From assembly GCA_944472135.2 (NCBI GenBank), contig OX235262.1, positions 37,871,804 through 37,935,803 of the forward strand: DNA of 64,000 bases, written 5' to 3'. Position 1 is the stretch's first letter. Every line of letters begins with the position of its first letter. Position numbers and translations under genes: made by a program. This document shows positions 23,396 to 34,613 of the stretch, one piece after another. The DNA is from Trichobilharzia regenti. Lineage: Eukaryota > Platyhelminthes > Trematoda > Strigeidida > Schistosomatidae. Below the pieces are notes generated by a model. That model made no database searches. It saw nothing but the letters and a program-made list of their open reading frames with translations, and had not been told where the DNA came from.

Positions 23396-24256
23396 AAACG
23401 AAAGTAGGTTAAAACTTTACTCTGACCTATTTAATTAAAGATGATAGGTTGTATGCAGCTGATGAGAAGCAACGAAATATAATGGGTCCATATTATTCTC
23501 TACCAATGATTGTTCTCTCTCCAGTCAAATTTATAAAAGGGAATTCTTGTAAAAATTATTATTATTATCGTCGAAACTATAACTGACAAGACATGAACAT
23601 GTGTAAATCGATAAGAAGTAAAAATTTCCTAACCCAATGAAACGGTCACATTTATGTCCACAAAAACATGGTTCATTTTGTTGCTCAGATCATGTCGCGA
23701 TTTCAACTGAAATGTATGTGATCTTAAAAATAAGCAATTTTTAGTAGTTCAATCCCTGTGTCAGTCGTCTTGAAAAAGAAAGATTTAAATTTGGTTTGCC
23801 GGTTTATGCATATGATAATATCACTGTCTAAATAGTTTTGATATCTAGAAGAAGTCATATTGATTTTTCACCGGGAAATGGGTGATTCACAGGTGAAAAC
23901 CCTGTGCATTTTGACATTACGACAGGTTACTACTTTAACTGACAGCTAATGTGCTAAGAAAAAATTATTTCATCCAGGACTCAGAGATGCAGTTCAATCG
24001 ATAGATCCGTTTAACAAACTGTTCACAACGAGTTTATTTGTTTCTTGGTACCTGTTTATACACGTCTGAAAACTGTGTTTGTAATAATGGATTAACTTAG
24101 AATTATGCTCTAAATATTCACCAATCAACATTTGGATGTATATTGAATTTAGAGTTTTAAATCCACTTGTAAATTGATTTAGGTCCACATCGTTTCCTTT
24201 CATAGCCACACATATACGTAAAGAATTTCAGTAAATATTAATCTATTAGAAGGTGA
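23396..24256. other. Spacer, nothing recognised
   Basis: A 71-codon reverse frame (23994-24209) has no recognised motif. AT-rich. Confidence 0.4.
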
Positions 24257-24492
24257 TAGTGCGTCGGTAGCATAGCGATTGGGACGCTCGCCGACCATGC
24301 ACATAGTCCGGGGTTCAATCCCCGGCCGACACACTCCTTTACCTCGCTAAGCCAGAAATAATGCTGGTAAAGAGGAAAGGTTGGGCATGAGTCTAGCAAC
24401 CCCATCTTGTAAAATTAAACACTGCCACCGAAACTTCAACCACTAGCTTGAGGCCCTATGTTCCTCTGCGAACGTGAAGGAAAAAAAGAAGG
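24257..24492 (+). repeat. tRNA-derived SINE, subfamily A, near-complete
   Basis: The tRNA-like head at 24261-24331 retains a 7-bp acceptor-like stem with one mismatch (GCGTCGG with CCGACAC), an A box (TAGCATAGCGA) and a B box inside a strong CCGGGG/CCCCGG T-arm. Body: CTCCTTTACCTCGCTAAGCC, GGTTGGGCATGAGTCTAGCA, GAAACTTCAACC. The 3' end, GCCCTATGTTCCTCTGCGAA plus AAGGAAAAAAA, mirrors the RTE LINE 3' end. It is not a functional tRNA gene: the anticodon arm does not fold and the acceptor is mismatched. Confidence 0.9.
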
Positions 24493-26480
24493 AGTTGATA
24501 GATTTGTTGGTCACTTCAGACTGTTTTGATGAAATAGCAAACAAATATGGATTTCTGAAGGATTTCTGAATGAAGTTATAGTAATCACTACCTAAACATT
24601 TGAATAGTCTATTTCTACCGGATATTTATTTAGGAGAATCAGTCCAAGTCTTTTCGTACATCAAGTCCTCCTAAAATGCATCTAAATGTATTTTCTTTTT
24701 TGATGTCAACTGATGTCAACCAACAGAGTGCTTGTATTATAAATACTCCAATTTGATTGTTTTAGAATCCATTTTAGAATATCAACTTAATGGTAATATA
24801 TTAGTTTCTAGTAGGTACTTGTAACGGATTGATTGTTTGGAAAATCCTTCATCAACCATCCAGTCACAATATTTATACTTATTTGAAAGTTTTAAATAAC
24901 TCTGTAATCATTATCGATTTTTCCACTTAACTGCATTTCGTTTTTCTGATATTTGTATTTCATCTGTTGAACTGATCCTTATTATTTATCTTTTTCCCCG
25001 TTTGGTGCTTTTCTTTATGCGTATTTAATAGATTGATAATGTGTGCTCGATTATATAGCATATCCTTTTCTGGAAAAGGCGCCACCTTTATCCAGTGGGC
25101 ATTAGGGCATTTCAATAAATAGACTGGAATATAACAGCATGATTTCATGACAATTCAATAATATACGTTTAGCTTTTGAACTTTTTACCTCCTTTAATCC
25201 ACCAGATCGTGCAAATATCTAAATCAAGGCTGCAGTTCAAGAGAATAATGCCACCGACAGTATGTACACCAGAATAACATTTTTGATAAAAAATTTCATT
25301 TTAAAAACATTAAAAAATATAACCTGTCATCAAACTACCATGACGACGGAACACAACGATACAATTCGTAGGGTTGTGCAATAATGCCATTCAATAATAT
25401 ATTGTTCTAAGATGGGATTCTGTTTGGATGAACTTGGAATGCCTGTGGGAATTGTTTGACGCGTGAATGTCGTTGACAGAGTTTGACGCCGCCGTGTTGG
25501 GAATATTCTTCTTGATTGTCAGTTATTTTATACGCTTGATTTTTGTTACATAATTCTACTGTATAATACTTATTTTGTAACTAAGAAACTATTGAATCTG
25601 CTTATCCTCTTACTAGCATTGTTCAAATGTTCTTAGGTTTTGTAATATTATGATTTCTGAATAGAACTACGGATTTTATTACAAATATCCCCGTTTTTAC
25701 TGTCGTTGGGACAATTCGGTGCTAAGCCTAACTCAAAAAATATCCGGTCAAATATAGGGTAAAACGCATGAGTTCAGACTGAAACATGCAGGTTTTGACC
25801 GCTACAGTACTGATGAATTCCATTGAGAAAGTTCACAATATTTCACATACCAACTTGTGAATAAAAAATTTATTTAATCAGCATTTGAAATAATGAAATA
25901 TTATGGAACTTATTCGTTGTTTTGATGGACAGTAAATTATGTAAGGTGACCAGAAACAGTGAGAATATCTGTGAATAGGTTGTATTTTAAATAAGGGAAT
26001 CAAAAATGACCTTATTGCATAAGGTAGATCCATCACATTTTAATGCACTCTCCTAAAGTGAGTGCAAGCCATAGTGTTTACACTATGTCACTGAATATGT
26101 ATATTTGAAAACTTTCAAATAAGTTGGTCACGACTAAAAGTCTGAGGGCTTTCGAAAGTTATACTACGGTAATGTAGAAATTGCTTGTAAATAACCGTTT
26201 TAATAATGAACCAAGTTATCTGGAAAGCGTAAATCAAGTTAAACTGAGTAGGTCACAGTCTGATTTGTAGTACAGAATTATGGGAAATAATCTGCAAATA
26301 CTATTGAAAGCATAAAATCCAGTGAAAAATAAAACTCTAAATAGAAAATTCAGTGATTTTGTAACCATCAGAAGTGAAAATATTACTCTAATGGAAAAAA
26401 CACATAGCAGCACTATCTGTATAGTGATCATCTAGAAAGATTTGTATGTGAGTGCTTTATTTGTTAAATGATAGATGTCA
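24493..26480. other. Long spacer, nothing recognised
   Basis: About 2 kb of AT-rich DNA with only chance short frames. No repeat family is recognised. Confidence 0.4.
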
Positions 26481-26759
26481 GGGAAATACGGTATTCGAGT
26501 TTTGGCCTGCCTGGGCCTCGTAGGATTGTCGCAGCTACATTCTCATTAGGCGATGATTGTCCCACCGATAACTGATGTTTAAAAAGGTGGATGTTAAATC
26601 TGAGGCATACTTGAAACGTTCATGCCAGCAACTTGCATGTTAACTGTGACCGAGAATTGAAGTTTACTAAAAGAGATTGACAGGGGGACTCAAAAATAAT
26701 TTCACTAATTAAATTAGCCTTATTCTTATGAGACATGATTTTAATGAGCGTTGGCGGTT
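26481..26759. other. Unclassified moderately GC-rich stretch
   Basis: Locally higher GC near 26500-26560 (TTGGCCTGCCTGGGCCTCGT). It may be an old SINE, but I cannot align it to the families here. Confidence 0.3.
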
Positions 26760-26960
26760 CATTGGTGAGAAAGTCGCCAGCTACACCCATGGTCTGGAGT
26801 TGAAATGCCGTCAGCCACATCTCTATGCTTCGCGTATCCAGTAGCATGCTTGGTAAATAGGGAAGATTTGATGGAGAACTAACACACCACCCCCATAAAA
26901 AGCACCGCTACTGAAACTTGAGGTCTCAAGCTCAGGGATTAAAATTTGATTTGAGTGGAG
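26760..26960 (+). repeat. tRNA-derived SINE, subfamily A, degraded
   Basis: Keeps a degraded head (CACCCATGGTCTGGAGTTGAA as B-box region), the TGCTTGGTAAATAGGGAAG body and the GCTACTGAAACTTGAGG segment. The tail has decayed. Confidence 0.6.
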
Positions 26961-27049
26961 TCAAAGCAATGGATTTCCATCTTTAGAGAAAGGTATGGTT
27001 TCCTTCTGGGCAAATGCTCAAATATGCAGCGGACAGTTTTAGTAGTGTT

Positions 27050-27485
27050 GTTTTTCAGTCTATCATTTCCTAACAGAAGGTATAACCAACATCAGTTAGA
27101 GTGATCATTGAAGACTGAGTAGCAGTGTCCAGCTGTTTCCTCTGATTTTGGGAGTCTTCAACATTGCAAACCCATGACCTCACCGAGGACTGATCGCCGG
27201 ACCTTCAAGCTAAAGGACCAAACTCGCTAACAATTGAGTCAGTTAGGCCTGGATACAACGACCTGTGAATCGGAACTTTTCAACAGGTGATACAGTGCTA
27301 TGCTTACCACTACCTCCCATGAGCATCCATTTCACCCTGACACAGTCGAATTCTCTGTTCACGATGTCTCACTACAGCCTCAGGATATCCATTCAGTAGC
27401 CATTAGTGAGTCAGAGCTTTACCTCTTAACCCAAAGGTCCCTGATAAGTGTCTGTTGCTGAAGCTCTGCGAAAGAGGACAAAACA
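27050..27485 (-). repeat. Divergent hammerhead SINE relic
   Basis: In the same order and strand as the hammerhead SINEs it has an ACATCAGTTAGAGTGATCATTG block (family: ACATTAGTTAGAGAACCATTG), then GTGTCCAGCTGTTTCCTC and GGGAGTCTTCAACATTGC, the positions occupied by the ribozyme in the family, then a tRNA-like region. Read on the reverse strand, the ribozyme region is TGAAGA, stem CTC...GAG, GAAA, CAGCTGGAC, with flanks GCAATG and ACTGC still mostly complementary. The catalytic C and the UH cleavage step are mutated. Probably an older sister family. Confidence 0.5.
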
Positions 27486-27579
27486 CCCACAGTATGGTTA
27501 CTTATGATCTCTCTTGCTGATGCTGGTTAGTGACAAAATGTAACAAGTGGAAACTCATCTAAATGAAATAGCTTTTTTT

Positions 27580-27757
27580 ATTACAGCTTGATTCCACACC
27601 GTATTTTTGGTAGAAGTATGGAATTTTCAGCATGTGATTCCCGTAGCCTAAATTTTGCAAGCCGATCATAGATATCAGGTGTGCGTCGGCAGGGCATTGA
27701 ACCCCGGACCATGTGCATGGCCGGCGACAATCATAACCGCTGTGCCACCGACGCACA
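27580..27757 (-). repeat. tRNA-derived SINE, subfamily B
   Basis: Reverse complement: GTGCGTCGGTGGCACAGCGG head, B box GGGTTCAATGCCC, body ACCTGATATCTATGATCGGC, and tail GGTGTGGAATCAAGCTGTAA followed by an A-run. Complete and well preserved; similar in layout to 13397-13575. Confidence 0.9.
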
Positions 27758-28800
27758 TTCTATATTAAAAAACAATATAGTCGAACAATCTAAATTGCAA
27801 ACTACAAACGTTACTAGATTTTTAAAGCTTTGTGTTAAGGAAAACCATGACAGTGGTGACAGTAGTTTCCTTTATTTAAGTATCTAAATTTGTATATGCA
27901 CAAAATTATATTAAAATTCATTAACCCACCTCTAGACAGTTGTCGAAAAAATCGATTTTTGACAAAAGATGAAAAACAAAGTTTTAACTGGTTAAATTTT
28001 CTGGAAGACTTTTCAAAAATGTACAACACAACCTTAACCAAACTGCTGCCGATAAAGTTCAGAATCAAAAACATTATTTCCTTTAAACATTATGTTAATT
28101 CTAAATTTAGTCTCTTGTTATTCATAATTCTCTTACCCCAAACCAGATACTACTGAGAACACCAGTGATAACATCGAAAACTAAATCGGATCGTTTCAAA
28201 TTAAAGTGTAATTTCAACACAAAAAAGTGAGCATTAAGTAGGTTTTTAGAGGTTTTCAGGCTGTGCAGTGTTAGGGATAATTCTAGCGCATTATATGTGT
28301 TAAATGGACAAAAATACGATGGATTAATTGAGTTACCTAATTACAGTATAAATACTGATTTGTATATTTCAGTTAACTTTGCAAGTGAAAAAAGAGAGAT
28401 GTGCAGTTCAGGTGGATGCACATCAATACATATAGTTAATTATGGATATTGGTTTGATTAGGGTGATGTAGAAATTTCACATGCCAGGGGACTTCTAGTA
28501 GCCTGGTACTGAAGTGAATCAGCAATTAACAAACACATTAATAGAAACCAAATTTATCAGCTAGTAAAAACTCAATCACATGACAAGAAATTTGAAATTC
28601 CAATTCAATAAAAATAACCAATAGAGAAGTAAATCAACAGTCAGTCATGACAATGGTTGCCAGGAGACACAGTTAAGTCATTCAATGAGAATATGTTCAT
28701 TTTACACTAAAACCTGCTTTGAAGAAAGATGTTGTCAATAAGGACTATGAAAGCATCGCAATTAAATCAACCAGCTTTGAGAGCACAAAAATTCAAAATA
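27758..28800. other. Spacer, nothing recognised
   Basis: Overlapping chance frames at 27835-28156 on both strands. No motif is recognised. Confidence 0.4.
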
Positions 28801-29145
28801 ACTTTGTGATTAAAGTGTTGGTTTGTAGGGATTTGATTGGTTTCAGGATTTCATCATAAGCTGACATTAGTTATAGAACCATTGGAAAACCTGGGAGTAC
28901 TGGACAGCTGTTTCGTCCTAGTTTGGGACTCTTCAGCAGTACACACCCACCAGGATTCGAACCCAGGACCTTCCGGTTACAAGGTGAGCTCGCAGACCAT
29001 TAGGCCATTGGGACCCGATCCAATGGTCCTTGAATTCTAACTTCTGCCAATTTACGACATAGCGCAACCGCTAGTCAATGTCTTCGGCGAGTATTTGTCC
29101 TCACGCCCGACCTGATGCATCCTATTGGTCACGACTTTGTGATTA
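28801..29145 (-). mobile_element. Hammerhead SINE, full-length single unit with 12-bp target duplication
   Basis: The unit is 28813-29133 (321 bp) on the reverse strand, between ACTTTGTGATTA at 28801-28812 and 29134-29145. In its own orientation it has a ~110-base leader (GTCGGGCGTGAGGACAAATA, CGCTATGTCG), a tRNA-like segment with A box (TGGCCTAATGG) and B box (GGTTCGAATCC), a hammerhead ribozyme motif, and a ~100-base tail ending CCAACACTT. A pol III-transcribed, self-cleaving RNA is the expected product. Schistosome Sm-alpha repeats have the same design but a different sequence. This is the only complete single-unit copy here and the only one whose ribozyme motif is intact. Confidence 0.85.
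28897..28942 (-). ncRNA. Hammerhead ribozyme motif, all core residues present
   Basis: Read on the reverse strand: stem I strand GUACUG; core CUGAAGA (fits CUGANGA); stem II GUCC closed by GGAC with a 7-base loop; core GAAA; minimal stem III of ACA with UGU and a 2-base loop; cleavage triplet GUC; and the returning stem I strand CAGUAC, fully complementary to GUACUG. Cleavage is predicted after the base complementary to 28903. Such a short stem III is also found in schistosome Sm-alpha hammerheads, which work better as dimers. The motif is seen; activity is inferred. Confidence 0.85.
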
Positions 29146-29332
29146 TTACACGTTTTTCTCACCAAAAATGTATATCACTGTTTTGATATTTGAATATCAT
29201 CTGTTGACTTGACCTTTATTATTTGTCCCTTTCACTGTTTATTTTCTGTAATTTGAATGCTTCACATTTTGGTTGTGCTATACATTAACAATGTGTTGTT
29301 TTAAGATATGAGTTTGTTTTAGTGAATCAGGA
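29146..29332. other. Short spacer
   Basis: AT-rich, nothing recognised. Confidence 0.4.
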
Positions 29333-30195
29333 TGACATATATCTGATTTCCCACAAACTGGAAGATATGCAAGTGAAAAGCGACAAGCTAGCAGAAGAAG
29401 CATCCAAAGAAGATAGGACTTCAGATGAACACAGAGAAAACAGAGGTGATGAAGATTCCTGACCAACAGCAAAGCAAAAATAAAAACAGACAACAATCAG
29501 CCAGCATAAATAGGAGGAACCTGAAAGAAGCAACCTCCTTTATCTACCTACGAGGGGAGCATCGTTATAACTACAGGCGGACGGAACTGACGAGGATATC
29601 AGAGCCAGAATCGGAAAAGCAAGACAAGCTTTCATTACTCTCAAGCCTGTGTGGAGGTCAACAGCACTCACCATCAAAAATAAGATCGGGATTTTCAACT
29701 CCAATGTAAAGTCAGTGCTACTCACTATATGGATCAGAGACTTGGCCAGCGCGTCATAAAGAGCATCTCAAACAAGCTACAGACCTTCGTTAACAGCTGT
29801 CTTTGCTCAATACTCAAGATCAGATGGCCGGTCAGGAAAGACCAGTAATAGTGAGGGATCTCTGGCGATGAGCGAACCAACCCAGCAGGAACCGATTGCG
29901 AAACAAATAGGCAGGAAGAAATGGAGGTGGATTGGCTGGCCATACTCTGAGGAAAGAAACCACCAAGTGACATCACTAGACAAGCCATTGCCCGAGTGGA
30001 ACCCGAAAGGGAAGGAAGCGGCGAGTTGGTCGTCAGTGCAAGGGTGAGGTGACTTGGAGGAGGCCATGTGAAGAGGAGATGAAAGCGTGTGGGCAGACTT
30101 GGAGCGGGGTGAAAAAGTTGGTAGTAAACAGAAGGCAATGGAGACGCGCAGCTGAAGCCCTTTTTTCCTCTAGGAATTAAAGGATATAATAATCA
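29333..30195 (+). mobile_element. RTE LINE, 5'-truncated
   Basis: Begins at RT motif C, with a damaged catalytic box (QDDIYLISHK in place of [11 protein letters not shown]), and carries the [17 protein letters not shown] region and the C-terminal domain in shifting frames. It ends with a variant of the GAAGCCCTATGTTCC block (GAAGCCCTTTTTTCC near 30157), CTCTAGGAATTAAAGG and an ATAATAATCAT tail. Very similar to 1350-2225, so the two are members of one recent subfamily. No target duplication could be fixed. Confidence 0.88.
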
Positions 30196-31639
30196 TAATA
30201 AGAACCCTTTATTCCGTCTCTGGAGCATTTTGTGACTGTGTATGACTAAAAGAGGTCTCGGACAGCTATACATTAGGACGTGAATATCATTTTCTTGAGT
30301 TAAGACAAAAACGAGTTGGTTTTGGTCGTTATAACGATAAGTGGGCGAAAACGTCTGATATCAATCAGTCTTGCTAACAGTTTATAAATTAACCTCATAT
30401 ATTTTTTTGTAAAAGTACGCTATAAAGCTCAGGTTTTCATGGAAATAAGTGACAGAAAAACAAAACAAATTAAATATGTTTATTTATATCCTTTCGTAAC
30501 AATTTTTTTATCTACTCAGTAGAATTAATTTTATGATCTAATCTTCAATTTTACTCCTCATAAAAAAAGCTATACTCCACTTGTCTGTCATTTATGAGAA
30601 GGACTAAATTTAACACACACACTTCCTGAAGTAGTATTTTATTAAGAAGGTAACATAAACACAAGATAGACATAGTATGAATTTTGGCAGGTAGCTTCCG
30701 GAATTCCCCTCCTAGACATCAGTTACAACCGGAATTTCTCAGAGTATCGTATTAAATTCAGCTTTATTTTTCTTCTCAGTTGAAAATTTGTCTGTTTAAA
30801 CTTTGCAAATTCTTATAGATTTCTGTGTGTACTTGTGTATTTGTGTACATACCACCAATTTTATCATTTTAACGGGGGTTTTAATACTTGAAAGTTAACT
30901 GACACAAATTAAATACTCTGACTATTATTACACTTCTTGAGAGTTGCAGTTGTGCAGTAAAAGTTGTCCACTTTTTCAGTATAGAGTTTCTCTCCATAAT
31001 GATTTTCTCACCACGACAGCTTTAAGAGCTACTTTGAAACAAATTGTACAGAACAAAAGTAATAATTAGTTAGACTTCTCCTTAAAAGCGGTTTTTCGCA
31101 ATTGGATACAAAACGAATTACAGTTTCTAATAGGTACTTGACTGAAGTGAAAGACCCACGAAAGGACATCTGTTATTTCATACTACTTTTAACTGCCTTC
31201 TTATAAAAAGAACTAGTAAATACAACAGTATCCGGTTGGAAAATGTAAATTAAAGTCACCGATAACTGAGATTTGTTCAACACATATATATTGTTGAGAG
31301 TAAATTATATCATAGGGCACATGGATGACCTACTAAATACAATTGTCAGACAGTGACATTTTTTAAGATTGTGTTAATAACCAACTCAGAAGAAATCTAC
31401 GATTTTTAAAGTCGGAAAGTTCCGAATAAAATAAAATTTATTTTACAGTTTTAAGAGTTTTGCTTTATTTAGAGAAGTCATCCTACATTGTAAGTTTTTA
31501 AAGCAACTACAACAGAACATGTAGGGGGAATATCCGAATTTTGTAACTGAAAGACATAACAAATTACTTCTCCAGTGAAGAAGTAAGATTTACACAAATG
31601 ATTAAAGTGAGTTTAGTGCAGACATGTCTTTTTATTGTA
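30196..31639. other. Long spacer, nothing recognised
   Basis: About 1.4 kb, AT-rich, without a recognised frame or repeat. Confidence 0.4.
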
Positions 31640-33155
31640 AATGTCCAACTGATTGACTGGTGTCAACGTAGAACGTCGCAAAGATGTACAGCAGTTCAAG
31701 TTGCCACACTCCATGTAACACACAAAGCAAGAAAAGACAGTAAGGAGAAATTCAAAAGACAGATAATAAACAGAAATATGAGGCAAAAAGTGTGATAATA
31801 TGGAAGAATAATAGAACTTTATTAAATATGACAAATCATAAAGAATGGGTGCATCTGCACCAGCGATTAAGAACGATGCTCAGACATATCACCAACTGTC
31901 TCCAACCCTCATCGGTTTTCACCGCCCCAAGGACCCCAACCAAGACGTCTACATCTGCCTGCGTGGCTTAAACTAACTGTTATGGATTTCGTTGACTGAT
32001 GAAGCCACGTTTCGGCTTGACAAATACTAGCAGCTCCTTTCCAGCCTGATCCTATATCAGCTAACATCGCCCGTCGACGAAGGCGATGCTTAGACATACG
32101 CATTACGTATCTTAATCATCTCAACCGGTGTAAATTCACAACCTCGTCAGATGACTTCCTTCATTACCTAGCACTTGAAGCCTAACCTCAATATTTCCCA
32201 TTTTATTATGCCACTTAATACGGGAGATAGAACGCAATCACTTTCAATGGCCATGTTTGAATAACGGCCATAAACGAAGACGGAGCGGTCTGATGAGCAG
32301 TACAAAAACCCTCTGATCGATAGTCGGATATTACGTCTACGTCAGAGACGGTGTAAACTAGCATATGCCTATTGAGCCTTCAGTACCCATGCTTATTTCG
32401 TCAGCGATCAACCCATTGGGGCTGATGCAACTTCTCAAATAAATGAGCGGTCAACATGCTTTATCACTTCTATCTTTAATCTAGAAGTCACTGCAGTCAG
32501 TCGTGTAGCATTGACTAACATTTGACAGGAGCACACGAAACACATGCCAAACATTCAATGATTGTTGCTCAGGGTGTTCAGAAGACTCAGCACTTTGTCA
32601 GCGTCTTCACCTTGTTCGGAGGACTATGGCATCTGCATATTCTAAGTCAATAAGATTGTTCCCTGGTAACAAGTCAACCCCTCTGAAGTCAGCTAGGGTT
32701 AATTCCATCAATACATATATAATGAAATTAAAGAGAAAGGGGGATATCCTTGATGGATATCACTGGTAGTCACTACTTCGAATAACAACACTTCGTTGGC
32801 TTTCACTTGGCTGCATGAGTATGAGTAGAGTGCCTCGATCAGTGCGATGTATTTTCTCGGAATTCCCTTCACAGTCAAACATCGCCACAGTACTTCTCAG
32901 TTGATGGAATCGAGTGGCGCCTTCATGCCAAGAAATAAAACGACTTTTGGACGCCGGTAAGTATATCTAAGTTCCTGAATCTGTCGAAGGGTGAATATAT
33001 GGTCAATACACCCTATTCTGGTCTAAAGCTTACCTGTTACTTTCGTGTTTTTCCTCCGGAGCACCGCTTAGTCTACGCATGATTATTGAGCCCAGAACTT
33101 TAGATACCATATTGGTCAATCTAATTCCCCTGTGATTATCACAGGAATTGTAAAC
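31640..33155 (-). mobile_element. Second LINE family (RTE/jockey-like RT), reverse strand, decayed
   Basis: On the reverse strand from 33150 the conceptual pieces are: a VSKVLGSIIMRRLS block, CIDHIFTLRQIQELR, a KAPLDSINREVLWRC block equivalent to RT motif A (the usual FD is LD here), IPRKYIALIEALYS, and a degraded motif C (LEYADA in place of YADD) near 32640. The C-terminal part (SKHRLRRRAMLADIGSGWK, GRCRRLGWGPWG) is open at 31909-32103. This RT family is abundant in trematode genomes. It differs from the RTE copies elsewhere in this window. Stops and indels throughout. The 3' limit is approximate. Confidence 0.75.
31909..32103 (-). pseudogene. C-terminal fragment of the second LINE family
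   Basis: A 64-codon open frame holding the conserved C-terminal region: MRMSKHRLRRRAMLADIG at the start, then a STKSITVSLSHAGRCRRLGW region. The start codon is internal to the original protein. It lies about 270 bases before the inferred 3' end of the element. Lys/Arg and Trp positions typical of this domain are kept, so the frame is real even though the element is dead. Confidence 0.7.
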
Positions 33156-33540
33156 GCCCAAGAAGATGTGTATCAAAGGAGGTTATAGGAAATAGATAGA
33201 ATTTTTATAAATTTAACTTTGAGGTCAAATGTGATAAATCAAAGTGTTAATTGTCAATCTGGTTGTTTATTCAGCTCAGAAGTATATCATCAGTAAAGTA
33301 ATTATTCTGTTACATGAATGCGGATAAAGCTCACTGACATGGAAATCTAGATTGACATTGCTATGCTGTATAACAATGCTGTAAATACTAAGAAATAAGC
33401 GGCACTTTTGAGCTGAAGTAATTACGCAATAAAAGATTTAAATGAAGAAAATCTACTTGCGAGTATTGAAAAACAGACAGAAGATTCATGTCTATGTTTT
33501 ATGAATAGAAAAAATCAGAGCAGAAAACGTGTCTTAAAGC
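33156..33540. other. Short spacer
   Basis: AT-rich DNA between two reverse-strand retroelements. Nothing recognised. Confidence 0.4.
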
Positions 33541-33549
33541 AAAGAAAGT

Positions 33550-33936
33550 TTAACACCACAGTTGCAAAAGAAATTGAATAAATCGCTTTTGTATACACAG
33601 TTTTCCTTGTGTATTGCAAGAGTTTCTACTGTGGAAAGAATGATGTGGCGGGAAATCCTTTGGAATAATAGCCTTGTGCATCACTTTGAATAACTTACTC
33701 ATTGATGCTGAATAGTTTGTAAGGATAAAGTGCCCAAGAATTGAACTACAGGTCCGTCTAATTTCCCCTTTTGACAACCACATGAGATGTTCTTGTGTAT
33801 TTCTCGACAGTGTCATACTGGTGCGGTCTATGTACTTAGCTCCACATGAACAGGTGAACTGATATATGCACAGTGGAATCTTTTCTTCGGCATTTAATAA
33901 GAGGTTGCGTGAAGGTAAGACATAAAACAGGGGCAA
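33550..33936 (-). pseudogene. PLE GIY-YIG endonuclease fragment
   Basis: A 128-codon frame. Residues ~22-40 carry CIYQFTCSCGAKYIDRTS: the GIY-like strand, a Cys-x-Cys typical of PLE nucleases, and YIDRT where YIGRT is expected. Then come RNTQEH (the Arg/His region of the family) and a WLSKGEIR block. Later SKLFKVMHKAIIPK matches the FKVIYK region of the other copies, and the end is QKRFIQFLLQLWC. The Gly-to-Asp change falls in the signature itself. The open start is accidental. Confidence 0.82.
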
Positions 33937-34067
33937 AGAATGTTTTCAGGGTCGCTCTAAATAATGTGCTTTGAGGAATTTTAGCTGTTGTGTGACTTAT
34001 GGATTTCAGGCTTGCCACTGACTTTTTCTTTGGTACTTCTGTCTTCTCTTGGACTAGTCAATTCATG

Positions 34068-34256
34068 CTACACATATTTACTGATGAATGTTAGTGGATG
34101 ACCATTCTGAATTAGGTTGCTACGGAAAGACTCCAGTTCTCCGTTTAGTTTATCCTGCATGCATATTCGAACTATTCTTGTCAGAAGGGATCTGATAAAT
34201 TTTCTTTTTCTGTCTGGTTGAACAAAGCTATAGAATTTGTTCAGCTGGCCGTTCAA
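34068..34256 (-). pseudogene. PLE fragment between RT and endonuclease
   Basis: A 62-codon frame from the RT thumb/linker: MNGQLNKFYSFVQPDRKRK, a CMQDKLNGELESFRSNLIQ helix and NGHPLTFISKYV. The 60207-60443 frame shows the same region as EEELNTLKRNLFKNGY. The role of this linker in PLEs is not well defined. It is open but isolated by frameshifts. Confidence 0.75.
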
Positions 34257-34613
34257 TTTTCGCTTGCGGTGAATCGATCTCCGGGTGAATCACCATTTCT
34301 TTTTGAAAGCGGAAAATCTAAGAAAAGGAGCTTTTCTTCTGAATCAACTAATGGAGTAAAATTAACTGATCGATGAGTGTTATAAGATACGTTAAGAATT
34401 TAGTTTAGATTAACATTTCCATTGGGAAAGATGAAAATGTCGTCCATATAACTCCCATGGACTGTGAATAGATTCATAACAGATTGTAAGGTTGCCAATT
34501 CCACTTGTGCTATGAAACAGTTGGCTAGTAATGCTGCCACTAGAGGTTCAATAGTCACTCCATCCCCCTGTCGACAGATGCCACCATCAGACAGAAAGTG
34601 GACATTGAGCGAG

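Noticed and set aside
23994..24209. 71-codon reverse frame as a gene
   Set aside because: No motif, no splice or promoter context, composition like its surroundings.
24261..24331. Functional tRNA gene
   Set aside because: The acceptor stem has a mismatch, no convincing anticodon arm forms, and the SINE body with an RTE-like tail follows directly, as in seven other copies.
28837..29040. 67-codon forward frame as a gene
   Set aside because: Antisense translation of the hammerhead SINE, similar frames recur at 3430-3633 for the same reason.
28813..29133. Direct assignment of the hammerhead SINE to the named Sm-alpha family
   Set aside because: The design is the same, but I cannot match stem I or the flanks to Sm-alpha without a search, so I keep it as an unnamed family.
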